Shown here: positions 1 to 8,246 of the stretch, one piece after another | Position numbering within the stretch: position 1 is the first letter of the stretch | How the letters are laid out: every line of letters begins with the position of its first letter | NCBI GenBank assembly: GCA_036272055.1 | Contig: DATAZL010000140.1 | Span: 62,001 to 126,000 of the forward strand | Reading direction: 5' to 3' | DNA: 64,000 nucleotides | DNA from: DASZVB01 sp036272055 | GTDB lineage: Bacteria; Myxococcota_A; Polyangia; Polyangiales; Polyangiaceae | Notes under the pieces: model-generated | Told to the model about the DNA's origin: nothing | The model's input: only the letters and a program-made list of their open reading frames with translations | Database searches by the model: none | Program-made: the position numbers and the translations under genes

Positions 1-907
1 TGAAGACGTTGTTCACCAGCCGGGCCGCGGTCTTCACGCTCGCATCGACGAGCACGAACGTGCCGCTGCCCAGGTCGTTCACGAACGTGTTGTTGACGAC
101 GAAGAGCGCGTCGCTCGGGTTCGCGGCGTTCTTGCCCTCTTCCTGGTACGCGAGCATCGCCGGATTGCCGGTGTCCTTGCCCTGCTCGACGAGGTTTCCG
201 ACGACGTACGTCTTGCCGCCGTTCGGCACATCGATCTCGTAGCTCTCCGTCCCGTCGGATTCCCCGGTGATGCGGTTGTAGAGGACGTCGGTCTCCGCAG
301 CACGCGACTTGAGGAGGTGCCCCACCGACGCGCGGTGCGAGTAGTTGTAACGGAACGTGAGCTTCGCGACGTGGTTGATGTAAAGATTGTGCGAGTAACC
401 GTCGCCCGCGCCGTTGTGGTCGAACTCCGAGTTCTCGATGAGGATCTGACTCGTCGCATTGTCGCCGGCGAGGATGCCGTCCTGGTTGTCGCGGAAGACG
501 CAGCTCCGCACCGTCAGGTTCGTCCCTTCCTGGCGGATGCCGGCGCCGTTCATGTCCGGCACCGCCGCGCCCGTGAAGAGAATGTTCTCGACGGTGGTGT
601 CGTTGCCGCTGACGACCCAGATCGCCTTTCCGCCGAAGTTCTGCCCTGCGGCGTCGACCTTCGGGCGGCCGTTCACGCCGCGCAGGGTGAGGCCGTTCTT
701 CGAGATCTGGCAGACGTCGCCGTCGTAGGTCCCGGCTGCGTCGATCTCTATCGTGTCGCCGTCGCTCGCGGCGGTTATCGCGGCGCACGGCTTCGAATAC
801 GTTCCGGACGGGCCGACCGTACGCGTCGCGCCGAAGGCAGGGGAAACACTCAGCGCCGATGCCAGGGCGAGGCATCGCGCCACCTGGTGAAGGCGTCGCG
901 TCGTCAT
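1..907 (-). CDS. Secreted right-handed parallel beta-helix protein (3' end outside window)
   Basis: Reading the minus strand from the ATG at 907 gives an open frame to the window edge with no stop. Residues 1-27 form a classic signal peptide (basic start, LALASALSV core, cleavage near AFG/A). The mature part resembles pectate-lyase-like or right-handed beta-helix proteins: a start like TRTVGPSGTYSKPCAAI, then short strands rich in N, G, D and V (for example FRDNQDGILAG and IENSEFDHNG) at the roughly 22-residue spacing of helix rungs. The family includes polysaccharide lyases and adhesins; no catalytic residues can be assigned, so the substrate is unknown. It starts 16 bp after the stop of the kinase-ATPase-TPR gene on the same strand and may be co-transcribed with it. 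Confidence 0.8.
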   Translation of the reverse strand, partial: MTTRRLHQVARCLALASALSVSPAFGATRTVGPSGTYSKPCAAITAASDGDTIEIDAAGTYDGDVCQISKNGLTLRGVNGRPKVDAAGQNFGGKAIWVVSGNDTTVENILFTGAAVPDMNGAGIRQEGTNLTVRSCVFRDNQDGILAGDNATSQILIENSEFDHNGAGDGYSHNLYINHVAKLTFRYNYSHRASVGHLLKSRAAETDVLYNRITGESDGTESYEIDVPNGGKTYVVGNLVEQGKDTGNPAMLAYQEEGKNAANPSDALFVVNNTFVNDLGSGTFVLVDASVKTAARLVNNVF

Positions 908-923
908 CGAACCTATCAGCGTA

Positions 924-3900
924 TCACGCTACGGACAGGCTCGCTTCGAGTCTTCCCAGGTCCCTTTCCGTGATGCGCAGCGTCGCGCGCACGTCGTCCG
1001 ACTGGAGCGACACCGGCCTTCCGTCGAGGACGGCGTTCTTCGCTCGCAGGATGGCGGCCCTCGCCTCGTCCATCGCGGCGTGAAGGGCGCGCGTGTCCCG
1101 CGCCGCGTGTGCCCGCCGGCCGAGCGCGACCTTCACGAGCGCGTGCACGAGCGCGGCGGCCTCGACGGCCAGCGGCTCGGCGAGCTTCTGCGCGAGTCGC
1201 TCCGCGCGCATGACCCTGACGCTCGCCTCGTCGACGCGATCGAGGAGCGCGAGCGCGGCGCCGATCCGGCTCTGACAGATCGCCTCGGATCTTCGGTCAC
1301 TCGAACCGCTCAGCAGCGAACGACTCCGTTCGAACAACGGCAGCGCCGCCGAGGGCTCCCCCAGCTCCAGCCGGAGCACCCCGTAGTTTCCGAGTGCGAT
1401 CGCGAGGAGGCGCGCGTTGCGAACCGGCTCTAGCAGCGCGACGGCGCTCTCGTAGAGACGCCTCGCCTCGTCGAGATTTCCGAGCTCCTGCTCGATGAGC
1501 GCGAGGAGTCCGGTGAAGTTCGCGCGCCACGGCGCCTCGCCCGCCTCCTCGAGGAGCGCTATGGCTTGCCGGTAAGCGGTCGCCGCCGCACCGAGCTCCC
1601 CGCCGTCGTGAGCGAGCGCACCGAGGTTTCCGATCGCGCGACCCTCGCTCCGCAGATCGTCGAGCGGCACGAGGAGCTGCACCGCGCCGACGTAGCAGCG
1701 CTCGGCGTCGGGGAGCGTGCGCTCCAGATGATACGCGACACCGAGATCGACGAGCACCGTCGCCTCGAAGTGGACGTCCCGCGCGAGCCGCGCCTCGGCA
1801 AGGCAGAGCTCCAGATCGGCACGCGCCTGCCTTGGGTCCCGGGGCGCCTCGAGTCGCGCACGGAGCTGCCGCGCGCGCGCGCGAAGCTGTCCGAGCGCCG
1901 GGGGCTCATCTTCCGTCGCGCCGTCGACGGCGCGGTCGAGCAGAGCGCGAAAGCTCCCGACCGCGCCTCGTGCCACCATCGCCGGCTCGAGCGCGATGAG
2001 ACACTCGAGCCCGTGAACGGGCTTCACCGGTGCGTCCGAAACCGCAATTTCCGCCGCGCCGAGCAGGTTGTCCGCCTCTTCTTCGAGACGTGACGCCTGG
2101 GGCGTGCCGTGCGACGGCGTCGCGCGAAAGAGCCGTGCGTAGTGAGCGGCGTGGCGCGCGACGACCGCGTCGCGCTCGGGAGACGCCTCGAGGCGCTCGC
2201 TCGCGAGCTCGCGCACGGCAGGGAGCATCGACAGACGCGCGTCGCTGCCGCTCACCCGCGACACGAGGAGCGATTTGTTGCGAAGCGACTCGACCAGCTC
2301 GAGCACCGACGGGCCTTCGCCGTCGAGGCGCACCACGGCGCTCGCCGCCGCCACGTCGAAGCCGCCGCGAAACGCCGCGCACTGCGCGAGGGCGCGCTGC
2401 TCCGGAGGACCGAGCCGGTTCCAGGACCAGAGCACGGCGCTCCGCATCGTTCCCTGGTTCACGTCGAGGGTCGGCAGGGAACCGCCGGGCACCGTCTGCG
2501 CGACGAGCCCCGACAGACCGAGGACCGGTACACGCGCCGCATAGAGCTCGATGGCGAGCGGAACCCCGGCGAGGAGTCGAACGACGCGTTCCACGAGCTC
2601 CCGCTGCTCTCCGTCGCCGAAGGTGTGCGGGACGCCGGACAGCGCCTCGGAGGCGCGCGCGACGAAGAGCGCCGCGGCCGGTGACCACTCTCCGGGCGCG
2701 GTGTCGGTCGACAGCGGCCCGAGCTCCAGAGCGACGGCGTCGGGCGCCTGAAGACGCGCGCGCGACACCGCGACGATCTGCACCTCGGGAGCCGCGGTCT
2801 TCCACGCGCGGACCGAAGCGGCAAATGCACTTGCCACATGATCGACGGGGTCGGCCATGACGAGGACGCGCCCGAGCCGCGACAGCGCGCGTCCGAGGGC
2901 GACCTCCGGCGCGAGCCCCGGTTCGAGCGACACGCCGGCCTCGCGCGCGAGGATGCGCACCATGTCGTCGGCGTCCGCGGCGTCGCTCAGATCGCCGTGG
3001 ACGAGCACGTCCCAGCCCGGTCGACTCGAGCCGTCGAGGAGCGAGCGGACGACCTCGTCGACGAGGCGCGTCTTGCCGACGCCGGGGCCGCCCCACACCG
3101 TGACGACGCGCGCGCCGGACGCGAGCAGCGACGCGATGCGTGCGGACTCGCCGTCGCGCCCGAAGAAGGGTCCGCGATCGCGCGGCAGCACCCTCAGCGC
3201 CGTCGCGCGCGCGCTGCCGTCGGCGACGCGAAACGACGGGGGCGCGCCCGCGTCGAGCGGGTCGTCGCCGGCCTGGGTCGAGCCGGGCGACGTCGGATCA
3301 CGTTCGCTCGCGCCACCGCTCATCGCCGGGAGCGTCGCGAGCGCCGCGTCGTCGAGGCGCGACGCGACGTCGTCGAGCAACCGGAGCACACCGGCTGCCG
3401 TCGGACGGCGCCCGGGTTCCCGCGCGAGGAGTGCGCGCGCCACGTCATCGAAAGCGGCAGGCAGCTCGCGCCTTCGGGCGGTCGGCATCGGCGGCGGCTC
3501 GAACAGGATGCGGGCCAGCACCGAGACGGGATCGGCGCCCTCGAAGGCGGGTCGCCCCGTCACTGCCTCGACGAACACGCAGCCGAGGGCGAAGACGTCC
3601 GCGCGCCCGTCCACGGTGCGCGCGCTCCGGATCTGCTCCGGCGCCATGTAGCGCGGCGTCCCCAGGTTCGTGCCGGTGCGCGTGAGATCGCTCTCGCTCC
3701 CGAGCCGCGCGATGCCGAGATCGACGATGATCGCGCCCGCGGGGTCGGGGCCGGGCAGCATGACGTTCGCCGGCTTGAGATCGCGGTGCACGATCCCGCG
3801 CTCGTGGAGCGCAGCGAGCCCCTCGGCGAGCCGCCGGACGAGGCGCACGGCGTCCGCTGGAGAGACGCCGCCACTCGCGAAGCGCGAAGCGAGTGTCTCC

Positions 3901-4181
3901 CCGGCGACCCAATCGATGACCAGAAACGCGCCGTGCTCGGGCGAGACGCCGTGATCGACGTACGCGACGACTGCCGGGTGACGGAGCTCCGACAGCGCCT
4001 GGGCCTCCCGCGAGAGACGGACGGCGCGGCGCTGATCGCCCTCGGTCACCGGTCGCCACGTCTTCACCGCGACGGGCACGCCGCGTGCATCGTCGAAAGC
4101 CTCGTAGATCGTGCCCATGCCGCCGGAGCCCGCCTCACCGCGTATGCGATAGCGTCCGGCGATGAGTACTCCGTCTCGCAT
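924..4181 (-). CDS. Ser/Thr protein kinase fused to an NTPase and TPR repeats
   Basis: A 1,085-aa cytoplasmic signalling protein. Residues about 8-270 are a Hanks-type kinase domain: glycine loop GSGGMG, VAVK lysine, catalytic HRDLKPAN, a DLG variant of DFG, and MAPEQ in the activation segment. From about 340 comes a STAND/NB-ARC-like ATPase with FFGRDGE and Walker A GGPGVGKT, followed by winged-helix-like and TPR-rich alpha-helical regions to the end. This layout is common in myxobacterial kinases, where the TPR part is thought to bind partners that gate the ATPase or kinase; that role is inferred. The ATG at 4181 is preferred over an in-frame TTG two codons upstream. The gene diverges from the lipoprotein gene at 4218. 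Confidence 0.93.
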   Translation of the reverse strand: MRDGVLIAGRYRIRGEAGSGGMGTIYEAFDDARGVPVAVKTWRPVTEGDQRRAVRLSREAQALSELRHPAVVAYVDHGVSPEHGAFLVIDWVAGETLASRFASGGVSPADAVRLVRRLAEGLAALHERGIVHRDLKPANVMLPGPDPAGAIIVDLGIARLGSESDLTRTGTNLGTPRYMAPEQIRSARTVDGRADVFALGCVFVEAVTGRPAFEGADPVSVLARILFEPPPMPTARRRELPAAFDDVARALLAREPGRRPTAAGVLRLLDDVASRLDDAALATLPAMSGGASERDPTSPGSTQAGDDPLDAGAPPSFRVADGSARATALRVLPRDRGPFFGRDGESARIASLLASGARVVTVWGGPGVGKTRLVDEVVRSLLDGSSRPGWDVLVHGDLSDAADADDMVRILAREAGVSLEPGLAPEVALGRALSRLGRVLVMADPVDHVASAFAASVRAWKTAAPEVQIVAVSRARLQAPDAVALELGPLSTDTAPGEWSPAAALFVARASEALSGVPHTFGDGEQRELVERVVRLLAGVPLAIELYAARVPVLGLSGLVAQTVPGGSLPTLDVNQGTMRSAVLWSWNRLGPPEQRALAQCAAFRGGFDVAAASAVVRLDGEGPSVLELVESLRNKSLLVSRVSGSDARLSMLPAVRELASERLEASPERDAVVARHAAHYARLFRATPSHGTPQASRLEEEADNLLGAAEIAVSDAPVKPVHGLECLIALEPAMVARGAVGSFRALLDRAVDGATEDEPPALGQLRARARQLRARLEAPRDPRQARADLELCLAEARLARDVHFEATVLVDLGVAYHLERTLPDAERCYVGAVQLLVPLDDLRSEGRAIGNLGALAHDGGELGAAATAYRQAIALLEEAGEAPWRANFTGLLALIEQELGNLDEARRLYESAVALLEPVRNARLLAIALGNYGVLRLELGEPSAALPLFERSRSLLSGSSDRRSEAICQSRIGAALALLDRVDEASVRVMRAERLAQKLAEPLAVEAAALVHALVKVALGRRAHAARDTRALHAAMDEARAAILRAKNAVLDGRPVSLQSDDVRATLRITERDLGRLEASLSVA

Positions 4182-4217
4182 GTGCAACGAATGAGGAGTA
4201 CGACGGAGACAAGCGTG

Positions 4218-4892
4218 ATGGAAGGTCGGGTCGAAGCACTCTGTATCGCCGTTCTCGGCGTCCTCGGCACGGTGGCGTGCTCCAGCGGAAACTCCGCAGG
4301 AAATGACGGCGGGGCGCAGGCCGCTCTCGACGCGAGCGCGCCCGACGCCGCGAGCGCCGCTCCCTCGCTACGGTTCTTCACCGGCGTCCTCGACGGCACC
4401 GACGCTCGCGTCGGGGTCGTCGCCGCCGTCCATCACGCCCGCGTGTATTTCTGCGGTGGCAAGTCGAGTTACACCGACCTCTCGCGCTGGCTCCCCGGCG
4501 GCCTGGACGGCGCGGGCAGCTTTTCCGCCGACGAAACGGCCGCGATGGGATGGGCCGTCCACGCGACGGTGGGCACCGACGACGTCACGGGAACGCTCGC
4601 GACGGGCGACGGCGGCGTTCGCAATTTCCACGCCGCCCCGGTCGACGGCCGCACGATGGCCGGTCTCTACGAGGGCGTGTCCCCCTGCGGCAAGGTCGGC
4701 CTCATCGTCTCCCAGGCGTCACCGGACGAAACACCGGTTTCCCTCGGCGCGTGCATCGGCAACGGGAGCACCGACATCCACCAGGTGAATCCCGTGGGAC
4801 CACTCGTCTTCTCGCCCGACGGCACCATCGGCGTCGCCGTCAGCGGGACGACCGAGACGCTCGCTCTGACCCCCGCAGTGGTCGCAGACTGA
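4218..4892 (+). CDS. Predicted lipoprotein of unknown function
   Basis: A 224-aa protein with an N-terminal hydrophobic segment ending in a lipobox-like GTVAC at about residue 20, then a disordered Asn/Ala/Asp-rich linker typical of myxobacterial lipoproteins. The remaining part looks like a small beta-rich domain with several Gly-Asp turns and scattered cysteines; I do not recognise a family. The ATG at 4218 is favoured because GGAGA lies about nine bases upstream; an in-frame ATG at 4191 would add nine residues and spoil the signal peptide. It is divergent from the kinase-ATPase-TPR gene and convergent with the sigma-54 activator gene, 16 bp away. Confidence 0.75.
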   Translation: MEGRVEALCIAVLGVLGTVACSSGNSAGNDGGAQAALDASAPDAASAAPSLRFFTGVLDGTDARVGVVAAVHHARVYFCGGKSSYTDLSRWLPGGLDGAGSFSADETAAMGWAVHATVGTDDVTGTLATGDGGVRNFHAAPVDGRTMAGLYEGVSPCGKVGLIVSQASPDETPVSLGACIGNGSTDIHQVNPVGPLVFSPDGTIGVAVSGTTETLALTPAVVAD

Positions 4893-4908
4893 GCCGGAGA
4901 GCGGCGTC

Positions 4909-6426
4909 TCAGGCCGCGCCGCTGCCTCCGCCTTCGTCGCGCGTCTTCAGCTCGGGGTGCTTCTCGAGCCAGCGACGGAGCTGGTTCCGGTGTAGCCCGA
5001 GCGCGCGGGCCGTGCCGCGCACGTTGCCGCCGTGGTCCTCGAGGGCCTGGGCGATCTGCTCGTCGGTGAACGACGCTGCGGTGGCCTGAGGCGGCTCGCT
5101 CGCGCCGGGCGCCGCCGGAGCGTCGCTCGCCGTCACCACGACGGGCATCGGCACGCCGGCCTCGCTCGCGAGGTGGTGCGGATAGACGACGGGCTCGGGC
5201 TCGCTGGAAGCGGCGTGCGCCGCGCGACGGATCTCGCGCTGTAGCTCGCGCACGTTGCCCGGCCAGATGCGGAGCGCACACGCCTCGACGAGCGTCGCCG
5301 ATGCGGTGAGCCGCGGGTCGACCGCGGCGAGCTCGCGCCTTATGAACGCGGGCATCTCGTCGATCCTCTCGCGCAGCGGCGGGATACGCACCTCGGGCCG
5401 GCCGATCCGGTAATAGAGATCTTCGCGGAAGCGCCCCGCGCTCACCTCGTCGCGGAGAGCCTTGTGGCTCGCCGAACAGACGTGGATGGACACTTTCTGT
5501 GCGCGCGACGCGCCGAGCGGCAGCACCTCTCGCGTCTCGAGCACCCTGAGGAGCTTCGCCTGCACGAGCAGATCGAGCTCCGCTATCTCGTCGAGGAAGA
5601 GCGTGCCGCCGTCGGCCGACTGCACGTAGCCCTCGGCATCCGCGGTGATGCCGGAGTACGCACCCTTGCGAGCGCCGAAGAGGAGGCGCTCGGAGAGCCC
5701 CTCGGGGATCGCGGCGCAGTTCACCGCGACGAACGGAGCGCCAGTCGCCCCCGCGTGAGCCGCGTCGTGGAACGCGCGCGCGCCGAGCTCCTTGCCGGAG
5801 CCGCTCTCGCCGCGGATGAACAGGGTGTCGAACGCCTTGCTCGCGAGCGCGATCTCTCCCCACGCGCGCCTGAGGAGCCCGCCGACCACGGGGCCGTCGG
5901 CGAGCATCGGGACGCTCTCGCTGTTCGTGAACGGCGTGATGTCGTCCACCGCCCAGAGCAGGCTGCGCCCGATGCGGACCAGCGCCGGTGAGTCGAACGT
6001 CGCCGTGGCGTCGAGTCGCTTGCCGTCGACGAAGGTGCCGTTCCGCGTCTCGAGATCGGTGATCACCCACGTGCGGTCACGCCGTTCGATGTGCACGTGA
6101 CGGCGGGAGACGCGGTCGTCGTCGGTGAGAAGGCCGGCGGGCGCGCTCCGTCCTATCTCGAGCCCCCCGGACGGCACGGCGACGGTCCGCGTCGCGGGAA
6201 GGCCGGCGACCAGAACGGCCACGACGCCCGGCTCGGGGCGGGCGCCGACGCGCGGCGAACGCTGGCTGTCCTCGTACGTCTCGTCGCTCTCCGGCATGAG
6301 CGAGCGGAAGGATATCCCGGGACGCGAAGCGGGAGCCGTGGAAAGCGGAGCGCCCGCTCGCTCCCCCGCCCCCTCGCTGCCCGATCGGGCAACGAGGTAG
6401 CGGAGATGCGCGCGGGCGGACGTCAT
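4909..6426 (-). CDS. Sigma-54-dependent regulator with FHA domain
   Basis: A 505-aa enhancer-binding protein. Residues about 69-145 are an FHA phosphothreonine-binding domain (EIGR, SRRH and RNGT motifs). Residues about 155-385 are the AAA+ sigma-54-activating domain with Walker A GESGSGKE and Walker B GGTLFLDEIAEL; the C-terminus is a Fis-type helix-turn-helix (GGNVRGTARALGLHRNQLRRW). The sigma-54 contact loop reads GAYSGI instead of GAFTGA, a deviation seen in other FHA-type activators. The FHA domain implies control by Ser/Thr phosphorylation, plausibly by one of the kinases nearby. The start at 6426 lies 14 bp after the ZU5-like lipoprotein gene; an alternative ATG at 6297 would shorten the N-terminus by 43 residues and keep the FHA domain. 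Confidence 0.92.
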   Translation of the reverse strand: MTSARAHLRYLVARSGSEGAGERAGAPLSTAPASRPGISFRSLMPESDETYEDSQRSPRVGARPEPGVVAVLVAGLPATRTVAVPSGGLEIGRSAPAGLLTDDDRVSRRHVHIERRDRTWVITDLETRNGTFVDGKRLDATATFDSPALVRIGRSLLWAVDDITPFTNSESVPMLADGPVVGGLLRRAWGEIALASKAFDTLFIRGESGSGKELGARAFHDAAHAGATGAPFVAVNCAAIPEGLSERLLFGARKGAYSGITADAEGYVQSADGGTLFLDEIAELDLLVQAKLLRVLETREVLPLGASRAQKVSIHVCSASHKALRDEVSAGRFREDLYYRIGRPEVRIPPLRERIDEMPAFIRRELAAVDPRLTASATLVEACALRIWPGNVRELQREIRRAAHAASSEPEPVVYPHHLASEAGVPMPVVVTASDAPAAPGASEPPQATAASFTDEQIAQALEDHGGNVRGTARALGLHRNQLRRWLEKHPELKTRDEGGGSGAA

Positions 6427-6440
6427 CGAAGACTCGGATT

Positions 6441-7571
6441 TCAGGGGTCGCAGGTCGCCGGAGTCGTCGAGGTGTTCGGCTTGGTGCAGAGCGGGCCGAG
6501 GCCGCTGTCCGCGTCTGGAACAGTGATCATCGCCAGCGGACCGGCCTTGTGCTCGCCGTTGAACGGCGTCGGCTTGGTCACGTCGAAACCGCAGGCAGCC
6601 GCGTCGTTCGGGTCGTTGAACCAGAAGCCGACCTGGAACGTGCTGGTCGGAGCGAGGCTCACCCGCGGGTCGAAGCCGAAGATCTGGTCGAGGAGGATGG
6701 TGCGAACGTTCGCGTAGATCCGGCCCTTGTCGCTCGCCTCGAGATCGCTCTGGTACCACGCGAGCCCGAAGTTCTTGAAGTTCGGATCGACGGTCGCATC
6801 GGCGAGGAGCGAGCTCTGCTCGACGGTGAACATGTCGAACTGCATGCCTGGCTTGAAGTTCTTGCCGGACAGGAAGAGACCGTCGTTCTGCGAGCCGCGC
6901 ACGACGACGGCGTTCACCACCGGCTGCTTCTTCGGGTCGTCGGGGTACTGTGCGAAGCAGCTCGTGAACTTGGGGTTCGGGTGCAGGTCGAACTTCACGA
7001 GGTCCTCGTCGGCCGGAGGATTGACGCCCGCGGAGAGCGTCGTGAGCGAGTCGAGCTCGACGACGACCGAGCCCTGACTGCTCTCGGTCTGCAGGCGCTG
7101 CGCCCACTTTTCACCGTCGAGCACCCACGCCTTCACCTCGTCGTCGAAGCGGTAGTTGTTCGTCACCGTCTCCTCGTCGAAGGGCAGCGTGACGGTCGCC
7201 GGCACGGCGAGAGCGAGTCCCTTCGGCGAGATCTCGAACTCGGGTCCGCACTCGACCGCCGTCGCCGGCAGCGCCTTCGTGCTCGCCGCGGGACGGATCT
7301 CGATCTCGGTGTCCGCGGAGAGCGCTCCGGCAGGAACCGTGAGCTTCACGCCTTCGAGCGCCGAACCGACCTCGCCGACCAGCTCGCCGCCGTTCGCGCC
7401 GATCGTCCCCTTGAGCACTCCGGCTCCGGCAGACCCGGGCTTCTCGTTCTCGCCGCCTGCGGCGGAGCCGTCGCTGCCGCAGCCCGCCGCGAGCACCAGG
7501 CACGCGAGCGCGGTGAAGGCGGTGCCGTAAGCATTGATCTTCGAGGCCTTGTTATTTTCGCTGGTCTTCAT
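6441..7571 (-). CDS. Lipoprotein with ZU5-like domain
   Basis: A 376-aa exported protein. The N-terminus has a hydrophobic stretch ending in lipobox LAAGC (about residue 31), so it should be lipid-anchored. Residues about 50-170 carry the ZU5-like signature of secreted bacterial proteins: an IGANGGEL start, a VKLTVPAGALSADTEIEI strand pair, and GLALAVPATVTLPFD. The C-terminal half is not recognised. The ATG at 7571 is supported by GGGAGA just upstream. It precedes the FHA sigma-54 activator by 14 bp on the same strand, so the two may form an operon. The function is unknown; ZU5 domains are usually protein-interaction or autoproteolytic modules, but no catalytic HFS-type motif is evident. Confidence 0.8.
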   Translation of the reverse strand: MKTSENNKASKINAYGTAFTALACLVLAAGCGSDGSAAGGENEKPGSAGAGVLKGTIGANGGELVGEVGSALEGVKLTVPAGALSADTEIEIRPAASTKALPATAVECGPEFEISPKGLALAVPATVTLPFDEETVTNNYRFDDEVKAWVLDGEKWAQRLQTESSQGSVVVELDSLTTLSAGVNPPADEDLVKFDLHPNPKFTSCFAQYPDDPKKQPVVNAVVVRGSQNDGLFLSGKNFKPGMQFDMFTVEQSSLLADATVDPNFKNFGLAWYQSDLEASDKGRIYANVRTILLDQIFGFDPRVSLAPTSTFQVGFWFNDPNDAAACGFDVTKPTPFNGEHKAGPLAMITVPDADSGLGPLCTKPNTSTTPATCDP

Positions 7572-7667
7572 CGGATTCTCCCTTGGCCGACTGCGGAGCG
7601 AATCGCTCTTCGTCGGTCTCGGGGAACCCCTTCAGCAACCAGCGTGCCGTCCCCAAAAAACGCAAAT

Positions 7668-7690
7668 AGAGCCGTTTATGGCTCTCTTTT
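7668..7690. terminator. Possible terminator hairpin
   Basis: AGAGCC (7668-7673) and GGCTCT (7680-7685) form a perfect 6-bp stem with a GTTTAT loop. On the plus strand CTTTTCT follows; on the minus strand ATTTGCGTTTTTT follows. It lies upstream of the minus-strand ZU5-like lipoprotein gene and could insulate it from transcription entering from the isochorismatase-fold gene. The stem is short and its activity is not shown by sequence alone. Confidence 0.4.
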
Positions 7691-7706
7691 CTATCTCTGG
7701 GCCCGG

Positions 7707-7736
7707 GCACGGGCCCGGGCACGGCCGGGCCCGTGC
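7707..7736. repeat. 12-bp perfect inverted repeat (GC hairpin)
   Basis: GCACGGGCCCGG at 7707-7718 is exactly complementary to CCGGGCCCGTGC at 7725-7736, with a 6-nt loop GCACGG. An additional direct copy of GGGCCCGGGCAC precedes it at about 7699. It lies 21 bp from the smaller hairpin and about 135 bp upstream of the ZU5-like lipoprotein start. It could be a transcription or replication barrier or a protein-binding palindrome; its role is unknown. Confidence 0.8.
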
Positions 7737-7910
7737 GGGGCCGTGAGGGGCTAATGATCCGTCAGATCTATGGTGCCTGTGAGGAGCAAGAGCTGGAGCC
7801 GGGAGCTGGAGGAGGAGCAAGGCAGCGGGTCAAAGGGAAGGGGGAAGGGGGAAAGTGGCTCGCGGGACTTCTGAGGGTGGGCGTCCTCGAAACCTCACGA
7901 AGGAGTCCCC

Positions 7911-7970
7911 ATGACGCTCGAAATCTACCCCGTCGTGCTCGAATTGGTTCGGCAGCTTGCTCTAGTAACG
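7911..7970 (+). pseudogene. Remnant of a four-helix-bundle protein N-terminus
   Basis: ATG at 7911, with GAAGGAG about 5 bp upstream, opens MTLEIYPVVLELVRQLALV, which resembles from memory the first helix of small four-helix-bundle (S23-type, avd-like) proteins common in Polyangia. After about 19 residues the frame turns into proline- and arginine-rich sequence without helix character, and the conserved downstream arginine and glycine motifs are missing. I read it as a gene fragment; a short independent gene cannot be excluded. Confidence 0.4.
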
Positions 7971-8192
7971 GGGGCCTTGCCCCTGCGGCTCGCTGGCGCG
8001 ACCGCTCCCCCGCCGCCTTCGGCGTGCTCGCTGCGCTCGCGCAGGACGTTGACGAACAGCGTACCCGTCGCGCGAGATCCGGATCGTGTCTCCTTTCGAG
8101 AGACCCGTTCTCGACATTCGCACCCGGAGGCTGCGAATACGATCGAAGACGTCGAGACAGAACTCTCGCCGCCCCTCACGCTCACGAGCGCG

Positions 8193-8246
8193 CTGCCCCT
8201 CTCCCGCTCACTGCCCCTCTCCCACTCGCTGTCCCTCTCCCGACTC
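8193..8246. repeat. 18-bp tandem repeat, three imperfect copies
   Basis: Three consecutive 18-bp units starting CTGCCCCTCTCCC, CTGCCCCTCTCCC and CTGTCCCTCTCCC occupy 8193-8210, 8211-8228 and 8229-8246. The last overlaps the stop codon of the minus-strand isochorismatase-fold gene. The units differ at a few positions near their 3' ends. Confidence 0.8.

Larger units (their letters stand above)
7572..8244. other. 673-bp gene-free region with hairpins and a gene remnant
   Basis: This stretch separates two minus-strand genes. From left to right it holds a 6-bp-stem hairpin flanked by T-rich DNA (7668-7690), a 12-bp perfect GC-rich hairpin (7707-7736), a purine-rich patch (about 7790-7860), a fragment resembling the N-terminus of a four-helix-bundle protein (7911-7970), and an 18-bp tandem repeat running into the stop of the isochorismatase-fold gene. 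No full gene is convincing on either strand; the open frames present are low-complexity and lack conserved motifs. Confidence 0.6.
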
